Shown here: positions 14,334 through 23,770 of the stretch, piece after piece
Position numbering within the stretch: position 1 is the stretch's first letter
Layout: each line of letters opens with the position of its first letter
Notes under the pieces: model-generated
What the model saw: only the letters and a program-made list of their open reading frames with translations
Database searches by the model: none
What the model was told of the DNA's origin: nothing
Assembly (NCBI GenBank): GCA_900556665.1
Contig: USPX01000003.1
Span: 1-31,980 of the forward strand
Origin: an uncultured Eubacteriales bacterium
GTDB lineage: Bacteria > Bacillota_A > Clostridia > Lachnospirales > Cellulosilyticaceae
Reading direction: 5' to 3'
DNA: 31,980 bases
Program-made: the position numbers and the translations under genes

Positions 14334-15869
14334 TTAGTAGGCGTTTTTATTGATGAAGCCTTTGAAGATTGTGAGAATGATGATTTTAAGGTCGAGGCCG
14401 AAGGTCCAGTTTTCGATGTAATAGAGGTCGTGTTCGATGCGATCTTCGATAGAAGTGTCGCCACGTAGACCGTTAACTTGCGCCCATCCAGTAATGCCTG
14501 GACGTACTAGATGTTTAATCATATAGCGTGGAATTTCTTCTTTGAATTTATCTACGAAGAAAGGACGTTCTGGTCTTGGACCTATTACGGACATATCACC
14601 TTTTAATACGTTGAAGAATTGTGGTAATTCATCAATGCTTGTTTTGCGCATAAAGTTACCCCACCAAGTTTTACGAGGGTCATTTTTTGTAGTCCATTTA
14701 TCCATTTCTTCTTCATCTGTTTGAAGACGCATAGAGCGGAATTTATACATGTTAAATGTTTTACGATCTAAGCCAACACGTTCTTGCTTAAAGATAATAG
14801 GACCTGGTGAAGTACACTTAACCATAATTGCTGAGAATAACAAAAGTGGACTTGTTAGTAAGATGGCAAATAATGAAAAGACAATATCAAAGCTTCTTTT
14901 AAGGAAGTTTTTAAATAAATTATCTAAAGGAATATGTCTTGTATCAATAATTGGTAAGCCATCTAAATCATCAATATAAGGCCTGGCTGGTACATATTTA
15001 TAGTAATAAGGTACAATTTGAGTTTTAATACCCGCTTTTTCACAAGATGAAATAATGTAGCCGAGTTGGGTGGCATTATGCTCTTCTGTAGCAATCATTA
15101 CGATATCAATATAAGTGCTCTCTAATAGTTTAGGAAGATTAGAAATGTTACCTATGATTTTATGACCACAGAAGTTACTGTCTTTAGTGGCAGTTGTTTC
15201 ATCATAAGTTGAAATATTTAAATCCACTATATTATGCTCTTTACTCAAGCAAGTTGAAGCCGCCTCATCTAATGTATGTACTATATCATTTGATAGATTA
15301 GTATCATGCCACTGGATAGGGTGGCTAGTTTCAGTACTTACGACACCGATTACATTGTAGCCCCAAAAAGGATTTTTATGAAGTTTACGAATAAGTTTAG
15401 AAGATGTTTCACAAGTACCTATAATGAGGCAGTGTTTGAGATTATAGCCTTTTTTGCGGTATTTGCGTAAGAAGAGACGGACACAGCTTCTACAACTAAC
15501 AGTTAAAATACAATTATAAGCAAAGAAGTAGAATAAAACATATCGTGCAAAGTCTAATTCTTTAAGCAGATAGAGATAGGCCATAAGCACTAGGAGACCG
15601 ATTGTATTAGAACCAAGGATTTTAGTTGCCTCGTGTGTGAGGGATTTAATGCGCTTAGAACTATATAAATCAAGCCAACTATACAGCAATAGATATACTG
15701 GAATAGTCGCTATAATGAATGAGAGTGAACGTTCAAAAGAGAGCGCAATAACACCATCGTCCATAATATAAAATCTAGTAATATATGCTCCCACAAAGGA
15801 GATTAATATAATAAAAATATCTAGAAAAACTTGTAGGCCATTAAAATATTTTTGATTTTCCCGAATCAT
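14334..15869 (-). CDS. Polyprenyl-phosphate sugar-1-phosphate transferase (glycan-initiating)
   Basis: This 511-residue membrane enzyme of the WcaJ/CpsE type would transfer a sugar phosphate from a UDP-sugar to undecaprenyl phosphate, the first step of a lipid-linked surface glycan. The N-terminal part has about four membrane segments (first 130 residues) and a nucleotide-binding-like CoA_binding_3 region. The C-terminal bacterial sugar transferase domain (about 324-511) shows KRSFDIVFSLF, GPIIFKQERVG, YKFRSMR, the catalytic D413-E414 in IDELPQFF, GPRPERP and RPGITGWAQVNG. The start is supported by AGGAGG (15875-15880, minus strand). It diverges from the polymer locus and faces the S-layer array. 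The exact sugar cannot be read from the sequence. Confidence 0.92.
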   Translation of the reverse strand: MIRENQKYFNGLQVFLDIFIILISFVGAYITRFYIMDDGVIALSFERSLSFIIATIPVYLLLYSWLDLYSSKRIKSLTHEATKILGSNTIGLLVLMAYLYLLKELDFARYVLFYFFAYNCILTVSCRSCVRLFLRKYRKKGYNLKHCLIIGTCETSSKLIRKLHKNPFWGYNVIGVVSTETSHPIQWHDTNLSNDIVHTLDEAASTCLSKEHNIVDLNISTYDETTATKDSNFCGHKIIGNISNLPKLLESTYIDIVMIATEEHNATQLGYIISSCEKAGIKTQIVPYYYKYVPARPYIDDLDGLPIIDTRHIPLDNLFKNFLKRSFDIVFSLFAILLTSPLLLFSAIMVKCTSPGPIIFKQERVGLDRKTFNMYKFRSMRLQTDEEEMDKWTTKNDPRKTWWGNFMRKTSIDELPQFFNVLKGDMSVIGPRPERPFFVDKFKEEIPRYMIKHLVRPGITGWAQVNGLRGDTSIEDRIEHDLYYIENWTFGLDLKIIILTIFKGFINKNAY

Positions 15870-15910
15870 AATTTCCTCCTAAGTTATTAATTCATAGCAA
15901 AGCTGTAAAC

Positions 15911-15919
15911 ATTATACCA
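15911..15919 (-). promoter_or_regulatory. Extended -10 promoter for the minus-strand transferase gene
   Basis: On the minus strand this reads TGGTATAAT, an ideal extended -10 element, 42 bases from the ATG at 15869. No strong -35 box is seen, as is common for extended -10 promoters. Confidence 0.6.
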
Positions 15920-15985
15920 TAGTTGGAAAGTAAATGCCCATTAGTATAAATTGGACAATATCTTGCCTTCCTTAAAAAGGAATAG

Positions 15986-16015
15986 TTGATTTTATAGAAT
16001 ATATAGTAATATAAT
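15986..16015 (+). promoter_or_regulatory. Promoter of the polymer locus
   Basis: TTGATT (15986-15991) and TATAAT (16010-16015) are 18 bases apart, upstream of the 16059 gene and divergent from the minus-strand promoter. The gap of about 100 bases between the two promoters could allow joint control. Confidence 0.6.
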
Positions 16016-16058
16016 GCTATACTAGGAATAAATATGTTAAGGAGTTGAGGTGTTATTT

Positions 16059-18026
16059 ATGGCGGAAAATCAAACGCAAAGTAAAGCATTAAGCAAGCAA
16101 GAGAAGCTAGAAAAGCGTAATGCAATAGTGAATAAAATCATGTTTATACCAATTCTTATAGCATTAGCAATTATCCCGTTAATTGTTAGATTGCAAATTG
16201 TTGAACCTGATGTAAATGTTGCAATTGCTATGGGAACAAGTAAGTTCGCAGATTTCTTTTCAAGCTACAAAGCTAGTTTTATTATACTCACAGCTATTCT
16301 AATGTTAGTGATAAGCTTCTTAGTTGTCCAAAAAGATATGATTAAAAGAGATAAGGTAACAAGTATATATATGATATGTAGTGGTGTATTTCTTTTAATA
16401 AGTTTAATCGCTACAGTAATGTCTGATTACTCTTCATCAGCTTGGTGGGGAATTCCAGATAGAGCAGAAGGAATGGTTATAACAGCTTGTTATATTTTAT
16501 TTTTAATGTATACACTGATGACATTTAAGAAATATGAGGATTATAAATACATAGTCATAGCACTTTCAATCGTAGTGGTAGTATCTAGTTTTATTGGCTA
16601 CTTCCAATATGTAGGAAAAGATCTAATGGTACACAATGATTTTGTTAAGAATATCATTATTTCTAAAGCAGATCAGGAAAAAATCAATGGCATATCAGGA
16701 CTGATTGATAAAGGAACAATTTACGGAACAATGTTCCACTATAACTATGTAGGTTCTTTCGCAGCTATGATGGTGCCACTTTTTGTGACATTAACTTTAT
16801 TCTTAAAAGGTAATAAGTGCAAAGTTTTCTGTGGCATTATGAGTTTAGCTTCTGTTTTCTTATTATTTGGTAGTACATCAAGAGCTGGTCTTATTGGATT
16901 TGGTGTAGCGCTTCTTGTAGGGGTTATCGTATTTGCTAATAAGATTATTAAAAAGTGGAAGGTTGTCATTCCAGTTATTTTAGCAGCAGTACTTGTTGTA
17001 TTTGGCTTTAATGTAGCAACAGGGGGTAAAATCTTTAATAGATTACCAGCACTTTTAAACGATATAACAAGCATTGTGCAAGGTTCAGATGAAAAAATTA
17101 ATTACAAAGATCATATTCCAGTAAGAAATGTAGTTATTGAAGATGGTACAGCAACACTTGAAACACAAGATGATGCATTAACATTTAAAGCAGAAGGTGA
17201 AAATGTTAAAACATATGACAAAGCTGGCCAGCCTGTAAACTATACATTAACAGATGGTATCTATACAACAGACGATAGTAGATTTAACTACATCACATAT
17301 AGAATGACTCAAACAGAATTATTAAAAGAAGGTGAATCTCCAGCACCTATTGTACGTGTCATTGTACGTACTAGTGTAGCAGGTTCTCAAAAAGATATTG
17401 AGGCCTTCTTATTTAAAGTAGATCCAAATGAAGGACTTTATGCAATTAATGATATTGCAGAGCAAAAAATCGAGCTCAAAGATGCACCATACATTGGTTT
17501 TGAAGGAAAAGAAAAATTAGGTTCTGCCAGAGGATATATTTGGTCAAGAAGTCTTCCTTTATTAAAAGAAACATGGCTTATTGGTAAAGGACCAGATACA
17601 TTCCCATTAGTATTCCCTCAAAACGATATCTTTGCAAAATGGTGGGCATATGATACACCTAATATGATTGTAGATAAACCACACAATTTATATTTACAAT
17701 TTGCCATTAATAATGGTGGGCTTGCATTACTTGCATTCCTCGTATTAATTGGCACATATATTGTAAACTGCTTTAAGCTTTATGCTTTTAGAGGTTACTA
17801 TGAAAACAAAGAAATCATAGGTATGGCCACATTCTTAGCAGTAGTAGGTTACTTAGGCGCTGGATTCTTCAATGACTCAGTTGTTTCAGTAGCACCTATT
17901 TTCTGGATTCTCCTAGGGGTAGGAATGGCGATCAACTATATGATTAATAAAGAGAGAGTAGAAATTGAGCGACGTGTAGCACATGCTACAATTGATATAA
18001 AAACTAAGAAACATCTAGCTAAATAA
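16059..18026 (+). CDS. Wzy/O-antigen-ligase-family membrane protein
   Basis: This is a 655-residue multi-pass membrane protein. About nine membrane segments occupy the first 330 residues, followed by a large extracytoplasmic region (about 340-560) and three more segments. GSTSRAGLIGFGVALLVG, the GKGPDTFPLVFP motif and KPHNLYLQFAINNGG are typical of the Wzy_C/O-antigen ligase family, whose members polymerise or transfer lipid-linked glycans outside the membrane. Whether this one is a polymerase, a ligase attaching glycan to protein or wall, or something else cannot be decided. Start: ATG 16059 follows GAGGTG (16047-16052) by six bases. A GTG at 16050, five bases after AAGGAG, is an alternative adding three residues. 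Confidence 0.85.
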   Translation: MAENQTQSKALSKQEKLEKRNAIVNKIMFIPILIALAIIPLIVRLQIVEPDVNVAIAMGTSKFADFFSSYKASFIILTAILMLVISFLVVQKDMIKRDKVTSIYMICSGVFLLISLIATVMSDYSSSAWWGIPDRAEGMVITACYILFLMYTLMTFKKYEDYKYIVIALSIVVVVSSFIGYFQYVGKDLMVHNDFVKNIIISKADQEKINGISGLIDKGTIYGTMFHYNYVGSFAAMMVPLFVTLTLFLKGNKCKVFCGIMSLASVFLLFGSTSRAGLIGFGVALLVGVIVFANKIIKKWKVVIPVILAAVLVVFGFNVATGGKIFNRLPALLNDITSIVQGSDEKINYKDHIPVRNVVIEDGTATLETQDDALTFKAEGENVKTYDKAGQPVNYTLTDGIYTTDDSRFNYITYRMTQTELLKEGESPAPIVRVIVRTSVAGSQKDIEAFLFKVDPNEGLYAINDIAEQKIELKDAPYIGFEGKEKLGSARGYIWSRSLPLLKETWLIGKGPDTFPLVFPQNDIFAKWWAYDTPNMIVDKPHNLYLQFAINNGGLALLAFLVLIGTYIVNCFKLYAFRGYYENKEIIGMATFLAVVGYLGAGFFNDSVVSVAPIFWILLGVGMAINYMINKERVEIERRVAHATIDIKTKKHLAK

Positions 18027-18039
18027 GCTAGGTGTTTCT
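18007..18039 (+). terminator. Hairpin overlapping the stop codon of the Wzy-like gene
   Basis: AGAAACATCTAGCT (18007-18020) pairs with AGCTAGGTGTTTCT (18026-18039), with one wobble pair. Only a weak T run follows, so it may attenuate rather than end transcription into rmlA. Confidence 0.45.
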
Positions 18040-18213
18040 ATAAGTTCCTGTTTATAAAGATAGAAATATTTTGCTTGAAATATAAAGTATGAAGTATAAA
18101 TATTTTTATCTTTATATATAGGAATATATATATGTATTTATATAAATAGAAGTATATAATGTGAGATGCATAGTAGTACAGAGAATTATAAATAAGGCAA
18201 GGAGAGAAGGTAG

Positions 18214-19074
18214 ATGAAGGGCATTATTTTAGCAGGTGGTTCAGGGACTAGATTATATCCAATTACAAAGGCCATCTCAAAACAAATCTTACCTATTTAT
18301 GATAAGCCAATGATTTACTATCCACTTTCAACATTGATGTTAGCAGGAATTAGAGAAATATTGATTATTTCTACGCCAAGAGATTTACCAGTGTTTGAAG
18401 CGTTATTAGGTGATGGCAGCAACTTGGGCTTATGCATTCAATATGCCGTTCAAGAAGAACCTAAAGGATTAGCACAGGCCTTTATTATAGGTGAAGAATT
18501 TATAGGCAATAATAAAGTTGCATTGGTATTAGGGGATAATGTTTTTTATGGTCAAGGGTTTAGTGGTATACTTCAAGAAGCAGTTAAACTTCAAGAAGGT
18601 GCAATTATATTTGGGCATTATGTAAGAAAGCCTGAGGCTTTTGGTGTAGTAGAATTTGATGGGGAAGGCAATGTGATTTCTATTGAAGAAAAGCCTCAAG
18701 TACCTAAATCACACTATGCAGTACCAGGTCTTTATTTCTATGATAATGATGTGATTAAAATTGCTAAGGGGATAGAGCCATCAGCAAGAGGAGAACTAGA
18801 AATTACAGATATACACAAGGCTTATCTTGAAAAAAATAAGCTGAAGGTACAGCTCTTTGGAAGAGGAATGGCATGGTTAGATACAGGAACTTGTGAAGGT
18901 TTAGCAGAGGCTTCTAGTTTCGTACAAACTATTCAAAAGAGACAAGGACTATATATTGCCTGTATTGAAGAAATAGCTTATCGTCAAGGTTGGATTAGTA
19001 AAGAACAATTAACTATTTTAGGCAAGGAAATGGAAAAAACAGAGTACGGTGAGTATTTATTAAACTTAATATAA
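18214..19074 (+). CDS. rmlA: Glucose-1-phosphate thymidylyltransferase (copy 1)
   Basis: This 286-residue cytoplasmic enzyme would make dTDP-glucose from glucose-1-phosphate and dTTP, the first step to dTDP-rhamnose and other dTDP-deoxysugars. [17 protein letters not shown] (8-24) is the nucleotide-binding signature. LGDNVFYG (around 107-114) and [20 protein letters not shown] are also conserved. The length is normal. It has AAGGAG upstream and may have a promoter with TATAAT at 18155-18160, although no good -35 box was found. It is followed after 49 bases by rmlB. A second, very similar rmlA lies at 29871. Confidence 0.96.
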   Translation: MKGIILAGGSGTRLYPITKAISKQILPIYDKPMIYYPLSTLMLAGIREILIISTPRDLPVFEALLGDGSNLGLCIQYAVQEEPKGLAQAFIIGEEFIGNNKVALVLGDNVFYGQGFSGILQEAVKLQEGAIIFGHYVRKPEAFGVVEFDGEGNVISIEEKPQVPKSHYAVPGLYFYDNDVIKIAKGIEPSARGELEITDIHKAYLEKNKLKVQLFGRGMAWLDTGTCEGLAEASSFVQTIQKRQGLYIACIEEIAYRQGWISKEQLTILGKEMEKTEYGEYLLNLI

Positions 19075-19123
19075 AAAGTAATATTCCATGACAACATAAG
19101 ATAAGACAGCTAAGGAGGAGAAT

Positions 19124-20119
19124 ATGAGAAATATACTGGTAACTGGTGGTGCCGGGTTTATAGGTAGTAACTTTATCATTTATATGTTAGAGCACTATAA
19201 CTACAATATCATTAATTTAGATTGTTTAACTTATGCAGGTAATTTAGATAATCTAAGAGAAGTAGATGGATGTGCAAACTATACTTTTATAAAGGGTGAT
19301 ATTACAGATAAAGTATTAGTTGAGCAGATCTTTGAAAAACATAATATAGATATAGTTATCAATTTTGCAGCAGAGTCTCATGTAGACCGTAGTATAGAGA
19401 ATCCGGCTATATTTTTAAAAACAAATGTACTAGGCACACAAGTGTTACTTGAAGCAGCTAAGAAATACTGGAAGGTGAATCCGGAGGATAAATATAGTAG
19501 AGAGTTTAAGTTAAATAAAAAGTTTATCCAGATTTCAACGGATGAGGTATACGGTACACTTGGCGCAGAAGGAAGGTTTACAGAGCTAACACCGTTAGCA
19601 CCAAATAGTCCATATTCAGCATCGAAGGCTAGTGCAGACCTAATGGTACGTGCTTATTATGAGACATATGGTATGCCAATTAATATTACAAGATGTTCAA
19701 ATAATTATGGGCCATGTCAGCATCCTGAAAAATTGATCCCTCTTATTATCACTAACTGTAAAAAAAATCAAGAAATTCCTATATACGGAGATGGAATGCA
19801 GATTAGAGACTGGTTATATGTAGAAGACCACTGTAGTGCTATTGCAAAAGTAATGCATGAAGGCGAGCTAGGTGAAGTGTATAACATTGGTGGTAATAAC
19901 GAACGTTACAATATAGAGATTGTTAAAGAAATACTTAAGCTTCTTGGAAAGGAAGAAACACTTATTAAATATGTTCAAGATAGACCAGGACATGATAGAC
20001 GTTATGCTATTGATAATACGAAAATCACTACTAAGTTAGGGTGGCAGCCACAACATAACTTTAAAGAAGGTATTCAAAAGACAGTAAGTTGGTATATGCA
20101 AGACAAAGAAGAACGATAA
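19124..20119 (+). CDS. rmlB: dTDP-glucose 4,6-dehydratase (copy 1)
   Basis: This 331-residue NAD-dependent short-chain dehydrogenase-type enzyme would convert dTDP-glucose to dTDP-4-keto-6-deoxyglucose. The dinucleotide-binding GGAGFIGS (8-15), catalytic D140-E141 in STDEVYG and the Y164-x3-K168 pair in YSASK are all present. Relative to the copy at 30802 the motif after NNYGP reads CQHPEKL instead of YQFPEKL, and the C-terminus is about 17 residues shorter. The start is supported by TAAGGAGGAG. It is downstream of rmlA in the same run. No rmlC or rmlD is seen nearby, so the final dTDP-sugar is unknown. Confidence 0.95.
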   Translation: MRNILVTGGAGFIGSNFIIYMLEHYNYNIINLDCLTYAGNLDNLREVDGCANYTFIKGDITDKVLVEQIFEKHNIDIVINFAAESHVDRSIENPAIFLKTNVLGTQVLLEAAKKYWKVNPEDKYSREFKLNKKFIQISTDEVYGTLGAEGRFTELTPLAPNSPYSASKASADLMVRAYYETYGMPINITRCSNNYGPCQHPEKLIPLIITNCKKNQEIPIYGDGMQIRDWLYVEDHCSAIAKVMHEGELGEVYNIGGNNERYNIEIVKEILKLLGKEETLIKYVQDRPGHDRRYAIDNTKITTKLGWQPQHNFKEGIQKTVSWYMQDKEER

Positions 20120-20142
20120 ATTAAAGAAGTAGTGAGTAAGCA

Positions 20143-21375
20143 ATGAAAATATTAAAAGCAGTGTTTATGCTATTAGACATTAGCATAACAGGAATTATAA
20201 TGTACCTTACAAAATCTAAGCATCAAAAGCCGGTATGGATTATTTCTGAACGTGAAGATCAAGCGCAAGATAATGGTGTAGCCTTTTTTGAGTACTTAAA
20301 TCAAAAGCATCCAGAAATAGAGAGTTACTATATTCTAAAGAAGCATGATAGGAATATTCCTAAAGTACAAGCCATAGGTAAGGTGCTGGTAAAAGGGTCT
20401 TTTAAACATAAACTATATTTTCTAAGAAGTGAAGTTGTTGCAAGTACAGAGAAAAATATTATTGAACCTTGGGGCAGTAATATCTTCTATAAATATATAG
20501 GCAGATATTTTCCTAAGAAGCTAAAGGTATTTTTACAACATGGGATTACAGATAAGGATGTAAGTCATGTATATGGTAAGGCAGTAAGTGCTTTTGATTT
20601 ATTTGTAACAGCCGCAACTAGAGAATCAGCATTTATCATAGATAAGTTTGGGTATCCAGAAGAAGAGGTCATTAATGTAGGTTTTCCTAGATATGATAAA
20701 TTAACGCTAAATCAAGAGAATAAGCAAGAACAAAAGCTTATATTATTCATGCCAACGTGGCGAAGATATTTAAATGATTTAGCTAGAGAGGATAAGGCTT
20801 ATCAAGTAGAAGCTAAGAAAGCTTTTATAAAATCTAGTTACTATAAGGCAGTACAAGGGCTGATAAGTGATGAAAGAGTAAAGCAATTATTAGAAGAGGC
20901 AAACTATAAGATGATATTTGTGACACATCATGGGATGAATGCCTTTAAGGATACTTTTAAATCGGGTGCACATATAGCAATACGTAGTTCAGAAGAAGTA
21001 GAGATTTCAAACCTACTAAAGGAAGCAGAAATCTTTATTACAGATTACTCAAGTGTTCACTTTGATTCGGCTTACTTAGGAAATGTGAACTTATACTATC
21101 AATTTGATATTGCTGACTTTAGAGAAGGACATGCCAATGCATCTTACTTTGACTATGAAGTAGATGGATTTGGAGAAGTTTCGTATAACCAAGAGGAGTT
21201 AATTAATCACCTAGCAGCAGCAATTAGTCAAAAAGGTATAAGAAAAGAGAAGTTTGACCAAAGGGTGAAGGCATTCTTTACTTATACAGATCATGCAAAT
21301 TGTGAAAGATTGTATGAGGAAATTATAAAGCGTAATAATAAAAATAACAAAATGAATAATGAAGTAAATTCGTAA
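20143..21375 (+). CDS. CDP-glycerol glycerophosphotransferase family protein (TagB/TagF-like)
   Basis: This 410-residue protein has the Glyphos_transf domain over most of its length (about 30-400). LQHGIT (H133), GFPRYDKL, MPTWRRYL, THHGMN (H262/H263), TDYSSVHFDSAYL and FGEV are visible. Members transfer glycerol-phosphate from CDP-glycerol to a lipid-linked sugar (priming, TagB) or to a growing chain (TagF), on the cytoplasmic face of the membrane. H133 matches the conserved family histidine, and H262/H263 sit where the second catalytic histidine is expected. No CDP-glycerol synthase gene is in the window. The ribosome binding site is weak (AAAGAAGTAG). It lies between rmlB and a GT2 gene in one transcriptional run. 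Confidence 0.9.
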   Translation: MKILKAVFMLLDISITGIIMYLTKSKHQKPVWIISEREDQAQDNGVAFFEYLNQKHPEIESYYILKKHDRNIPKVQAIGKVLVKGSFKHKLYFLRSEVVASTEKNIIEPWGSNIFYKYIGRYFPKKLKVFLQHGITDKDVSHVYGKAVSAFDLFVTAATRESAFIIDKFGYPEEEVINVGFPRYDKLTLNQENKQEQKLILFMPTWRRYLNDLAREDKAYQVEAKKAFIKSSYYKAVQGLISDERVKQLLEEANYKMIFVTHHGMNAFKDTFKSGAHIAIRSSEEVEISNLLKEAEIFITDYSSVHFDSAYLGNVNLYYQFDIADFREGHANASYFDYEVDGFGEVSYNQEELINHLAAAISQKGIRKEKFDQRVKAFFTYTDHANCERLYEEIIKRNNKNNKMNNEVNS

Positions 21376-21389
21376 GAAGGAGTAGTCTA

Positions 21390-22232
21390 GTGCAAGATAT
21401 ATCTATTATTGTAAGAACATCTGTAAGATATATTTTTTTAGATAGGGCCTTACAAGATATCAAAAAACAAACCTATAAGGATTGGAAAATTATTTTAGTT
21501 AATGATGGAGGTTCTAATGAGAAGATTAATGCGATTATTGAGCAAAATCAGTTAGAACCAGAGCAATATGAAATCATTGATAATACAGGGGATTTAGGGT
21601 TAAATAAAGCCATTAACCTAGGTACCAGAGCTGTAAAAACAGAATTCGTAGTCATTCATGATGATGATGATACTTGGGATGAAACCTTTTTAGAAGAGAC
21701 CTTAAAGTATTTAAAGCAACATAAAGAAGCTATGGGTGTAGTCACACATACAAATCAGGTGCTAGAAAAGGTAATTGGTGAAAAGATTAAAATAGAGAAA
21801 GTAAAACCTTTTAACTATCAATTAAAAGATGTGATAAGTATCTATGACCTTATTAAGAACAACCTGTATTCACCTATTTCATTTGTTTATAGAGCCAAAA
21901 TTTATGATGAGATAGGATATTATGATGAGTCATTAGAAGTATTAGAGGATTGGGACTTTAATATTAGATTTCTAATGAAGCATGATATTTATGTTATTGA
22001 AAAGCCATTAGCTAATTATCATATTAGAAAGCAAAGTGATATGCAAGCAGCCTTTAAAAATACGGTAGTTGCAAAAAGAAAATTGCATTATAAATATGAT
22101 ACGCTTATTAGAAATAAGTATTTAAGATATGATTTAGAAAATGGACAAGTAGGAATGGGCGTTTTAATGAATATATTAAAGTGGTCAGATAACCGTGTCA
22201 TAAGAAAATTAAAACAGTATTTAAAAAGGTAA
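21390..22232 (+). CDS. Family 2 glycosyltransferase
   Basis: This 280-residue cytoplasmic enzyme has a GT-A fold. ISIIVRTSVRYIFLDRAL begins the nucleotide-binding part, ILVNDGG follows, and the metal-binding acidic run HDDDDTWDE sits near residue 90. LEDWDFNIRFLMKHD is the usual ED-type acceptor motif. The substrate is not readable. It starts at GTG 21390 with AGAAGGAG seven bases upstream, 14 bases after the glycerophosphotransferase gene and 15 before the exporter permease, so it is almost certainly in the same operon. Confidence 0.88.
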   Translation: MQDISIIVRTSVRYIFLDRALQDIKKQTYKDWKIILVNDGGSNEKINAIIEQNQLEPEQYEIIDNTGDLGLNKAINLGTRAVKTEFVVIHDDDDTWDETFLEETLKYLKQHKEAMGVVTHTNQVLEKVIGEKIKIEKVKPFNYQLKDVISIYDLIKNNLYSPISFVYRAKIYDEIGYYDESLEVLEDWDFNIRFLMKHDIYVIEKPLANYHIRKQSDMQAAFKNTVVAKRKLHYKYDTLIRNKYLRYDLENGQVGMGVLMNILKWSDNRVIRKLKQYLKR

Positions 22233-22247
22233 TAGAGGAGGCATAAA

Positions 22248-23024
22248 ATGATTAGACATCTTAAAACCTTTTATAATTATAGAGCATTATTATGGGAATT
22301 TGTAAAAAAGGATATTAAATTAAAATATAGAAATTCGTTTTTAGGGATTTTATGGAGTATGTTAAACCCACTTTTAATAATGATTGTTTTAACATTTATT
22401 TTCTCTAATATCTTTAAAAACTCTATTCCAAACTTCCCTGTATATTGTTTAACAGGAAGATTAATTTATGATTTCTTTTCACAAGCTACGAATCAATCAA
22501 TGGTAAGTATTACGAGTAAAAGTACATTAATTAAGAAAATCTATGTACCGAAGTATTTATATCCATTATCAAGGGTGATATCTTCATTTATTATTTTCTT
22601 AATCTCATTAATACCATTATTACTCATTATGCTTGTAACAAAAGTAAAGTTAACAGCAATGAGTTTACTAGTTGTATTCCCATTAATAAGTTTAGTTGTA
22701 CTTTCACTAGGAGTAGGGTTATTCCTTGCCACAGTTAATGTATTCTTTAGGGATATGCAACATTTATACTCTGTTGTTTTATTAGTTATTATGTATATGT
22801 CAGCAATCTTTTATTCAGTAGACATTATTGATCCTAGATATGCATTTGTATTAAAGTTTAATCCTATTTTTCCAATGATATCAGTGTTTAGAGATTGTCT
22901 CATCAATGGGCAAATCACAGGTGGGGGCAATTGGATATTATGTGCTGTCTACCCTGTTTTAGCGTTAGGCATTGGATTAATTACATTCTATAAACAACAA
23001 GATAAATTTATTCTTAATATATAG
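22248..23024 (+). CDS. ABC-2 polysaccharide/teichoic acid exporter permease (TagG/Wzm-like)
   Basis: This 258-residue membrane protein has about six membrane segments. The N-terminal signature FVKKDIKLKYRNSFLGILWS and MLNPLLIMIVLTFIFSNIF are typical of Wzm/TagG permeases. Family members pair with an ATPase to move finished lipid-linked polymer across the membrane. The gene is preceded by GAGGAGG and followed 11 bases later by its probable ATPase partner. A second permease of the same kind starts at 31885. Confidence 0.93.
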   Translation: MIRHLKTFYNYRALLWEFVKKDIKLKYRNSFLGILWSMLNPLLIMIVLTFIFSNIFKNSIPNFPVYCLTGRLIYDFFSQATNQSMVSITSKSTLIKKIYVPKYLYPLSRVISSFIIFLISLIPLLLIMLVTKVKLTAMSLLVVFPLISLVVLSLGVGLFLATVNVFFRDMQHLYSVVLLVIMYMSAIFYSVDIIDPRYAFVLKFNPIFPMISVFRDCLINGQITGGGNWILCAVYPVLALGIGLITFYKQQDKFILNI

Positions 23025-23035
23025 GAGAATGATAG

Positions 23036-23770
23036 ATGAATGACTTTATAATAAAACTTGAGCATGTAGGCATGCATTATAGGAAAACAACACAAAAGGT
23101 AGATTCCTTTAAGGAGTATTTCATTAGACGCATTAGAAAACAAATTGCCTATGAAGAATTTATTGCTTTAAATGATATTAACCTAACCATAGGAAAAGGT
23201 GAAGTCGTTGGTTTTGTAGGACTTAATGGTGCAGGAAAAAGTACATTACTTAAACTTATTTCTGGCGTTCAAAAGCCAACAGTAGGTAAAGTAACAGTTA
23301 AAGGAAAGGTATCTCCACTTTTAGAACTAGGTGCAGGATTTGATAATGATTTAACTGGAAGAGAAAACATTAAACTAAATGGTTTAATCTTAGGATATAG
23401 TAAAGAGTTTATTAAAGAGAAAACAGAAGAAATCATAGAGTTTGCTGAGCTTAAAGACTTTATTGATACACCTATTAAAAATTATTCTTCGGGTATGAGA
23501 GCAAGATTAGGCTTCGCCATTGCTACAGTTGTAACGCCACAAATATTAATTGTAGATGAGGTACTATCAGTAGGGGATGGTCGATTTAAAAAGAAAAGTG
23601 AAGAACGAATGATAGAGCTTATAAAATCAGATGCTACAGTATTGTTTGTTTCACACTCCTTGCCTCAAATAAGAAGACTTTGTACAAAGGTTGTATGGTT
23701 AGAAAAAGGTCAAGTCAAAATGGTTGGGCCAACTAAAGAGGTGTGTGACGCTTATGAAGCCTACTTATAA
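23036..23770 (+). CDS. ABC exporter ATPase (TagH/Wzt-like, short form)
   Basis: This 244-residue ATPase would power the permease encoded just upstream. Walker A GLNGAGKST (62-70), signature YSSGMRARLG (from 150), Walker B ILIVDEVLSVGD (D174, E175) and the switch histidine in FVSHS are all intact. The N-terminus contains the Wzt/TagH-type insertion before Walker A (HYRKTTQKVDSFKEYF). It ends soon after the nucleotide-binding domain, so it lacks the C-terminal carbohydrate-binding domain of some Wzt proteins. Chain-end recognition by this subunit is therefore unlikely. Its end overlaps the next gene by 17 bases, which suggests coupled translation. Confidence 0.94.
   Translation: MNDFIIKLEHVGMHYRKTTQKVDSFKEYFIRRIRKQIAYEEFIALNDINLTIGKGEVVGFVGLNGAGKSTLLKLISGVQKPTVGKVTVKGKVSPLLELGAGFDNDLTGRENIKLNGLILGYSKEFIKEKTEEIIEFAELKDFIDTPIKNYSSGMRARLGFAIATVVTPQILIVDEVLSVGDGRFKKKSEERMIELIKSDATVLFVSHSLPQIRRLCTKVVWLEKGQVKMVGPTKEVCDAYEAYL

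Noticed and set aside
14283..14979. Plus-strand open frames opposite the sugar-phosphate transferase
   Set aside because: They overlap the terminator or lie fully inside the well-supported minus-strand gene and show no recognisable domain.
23724..23753. TTG start for the GT2 gene after the ATPase
   Set aside because: No ribosome binding site, and the ten extra residues do not resemble GT2 N-termini. ATG 23754 with AAAGAGGTG upstream is better.
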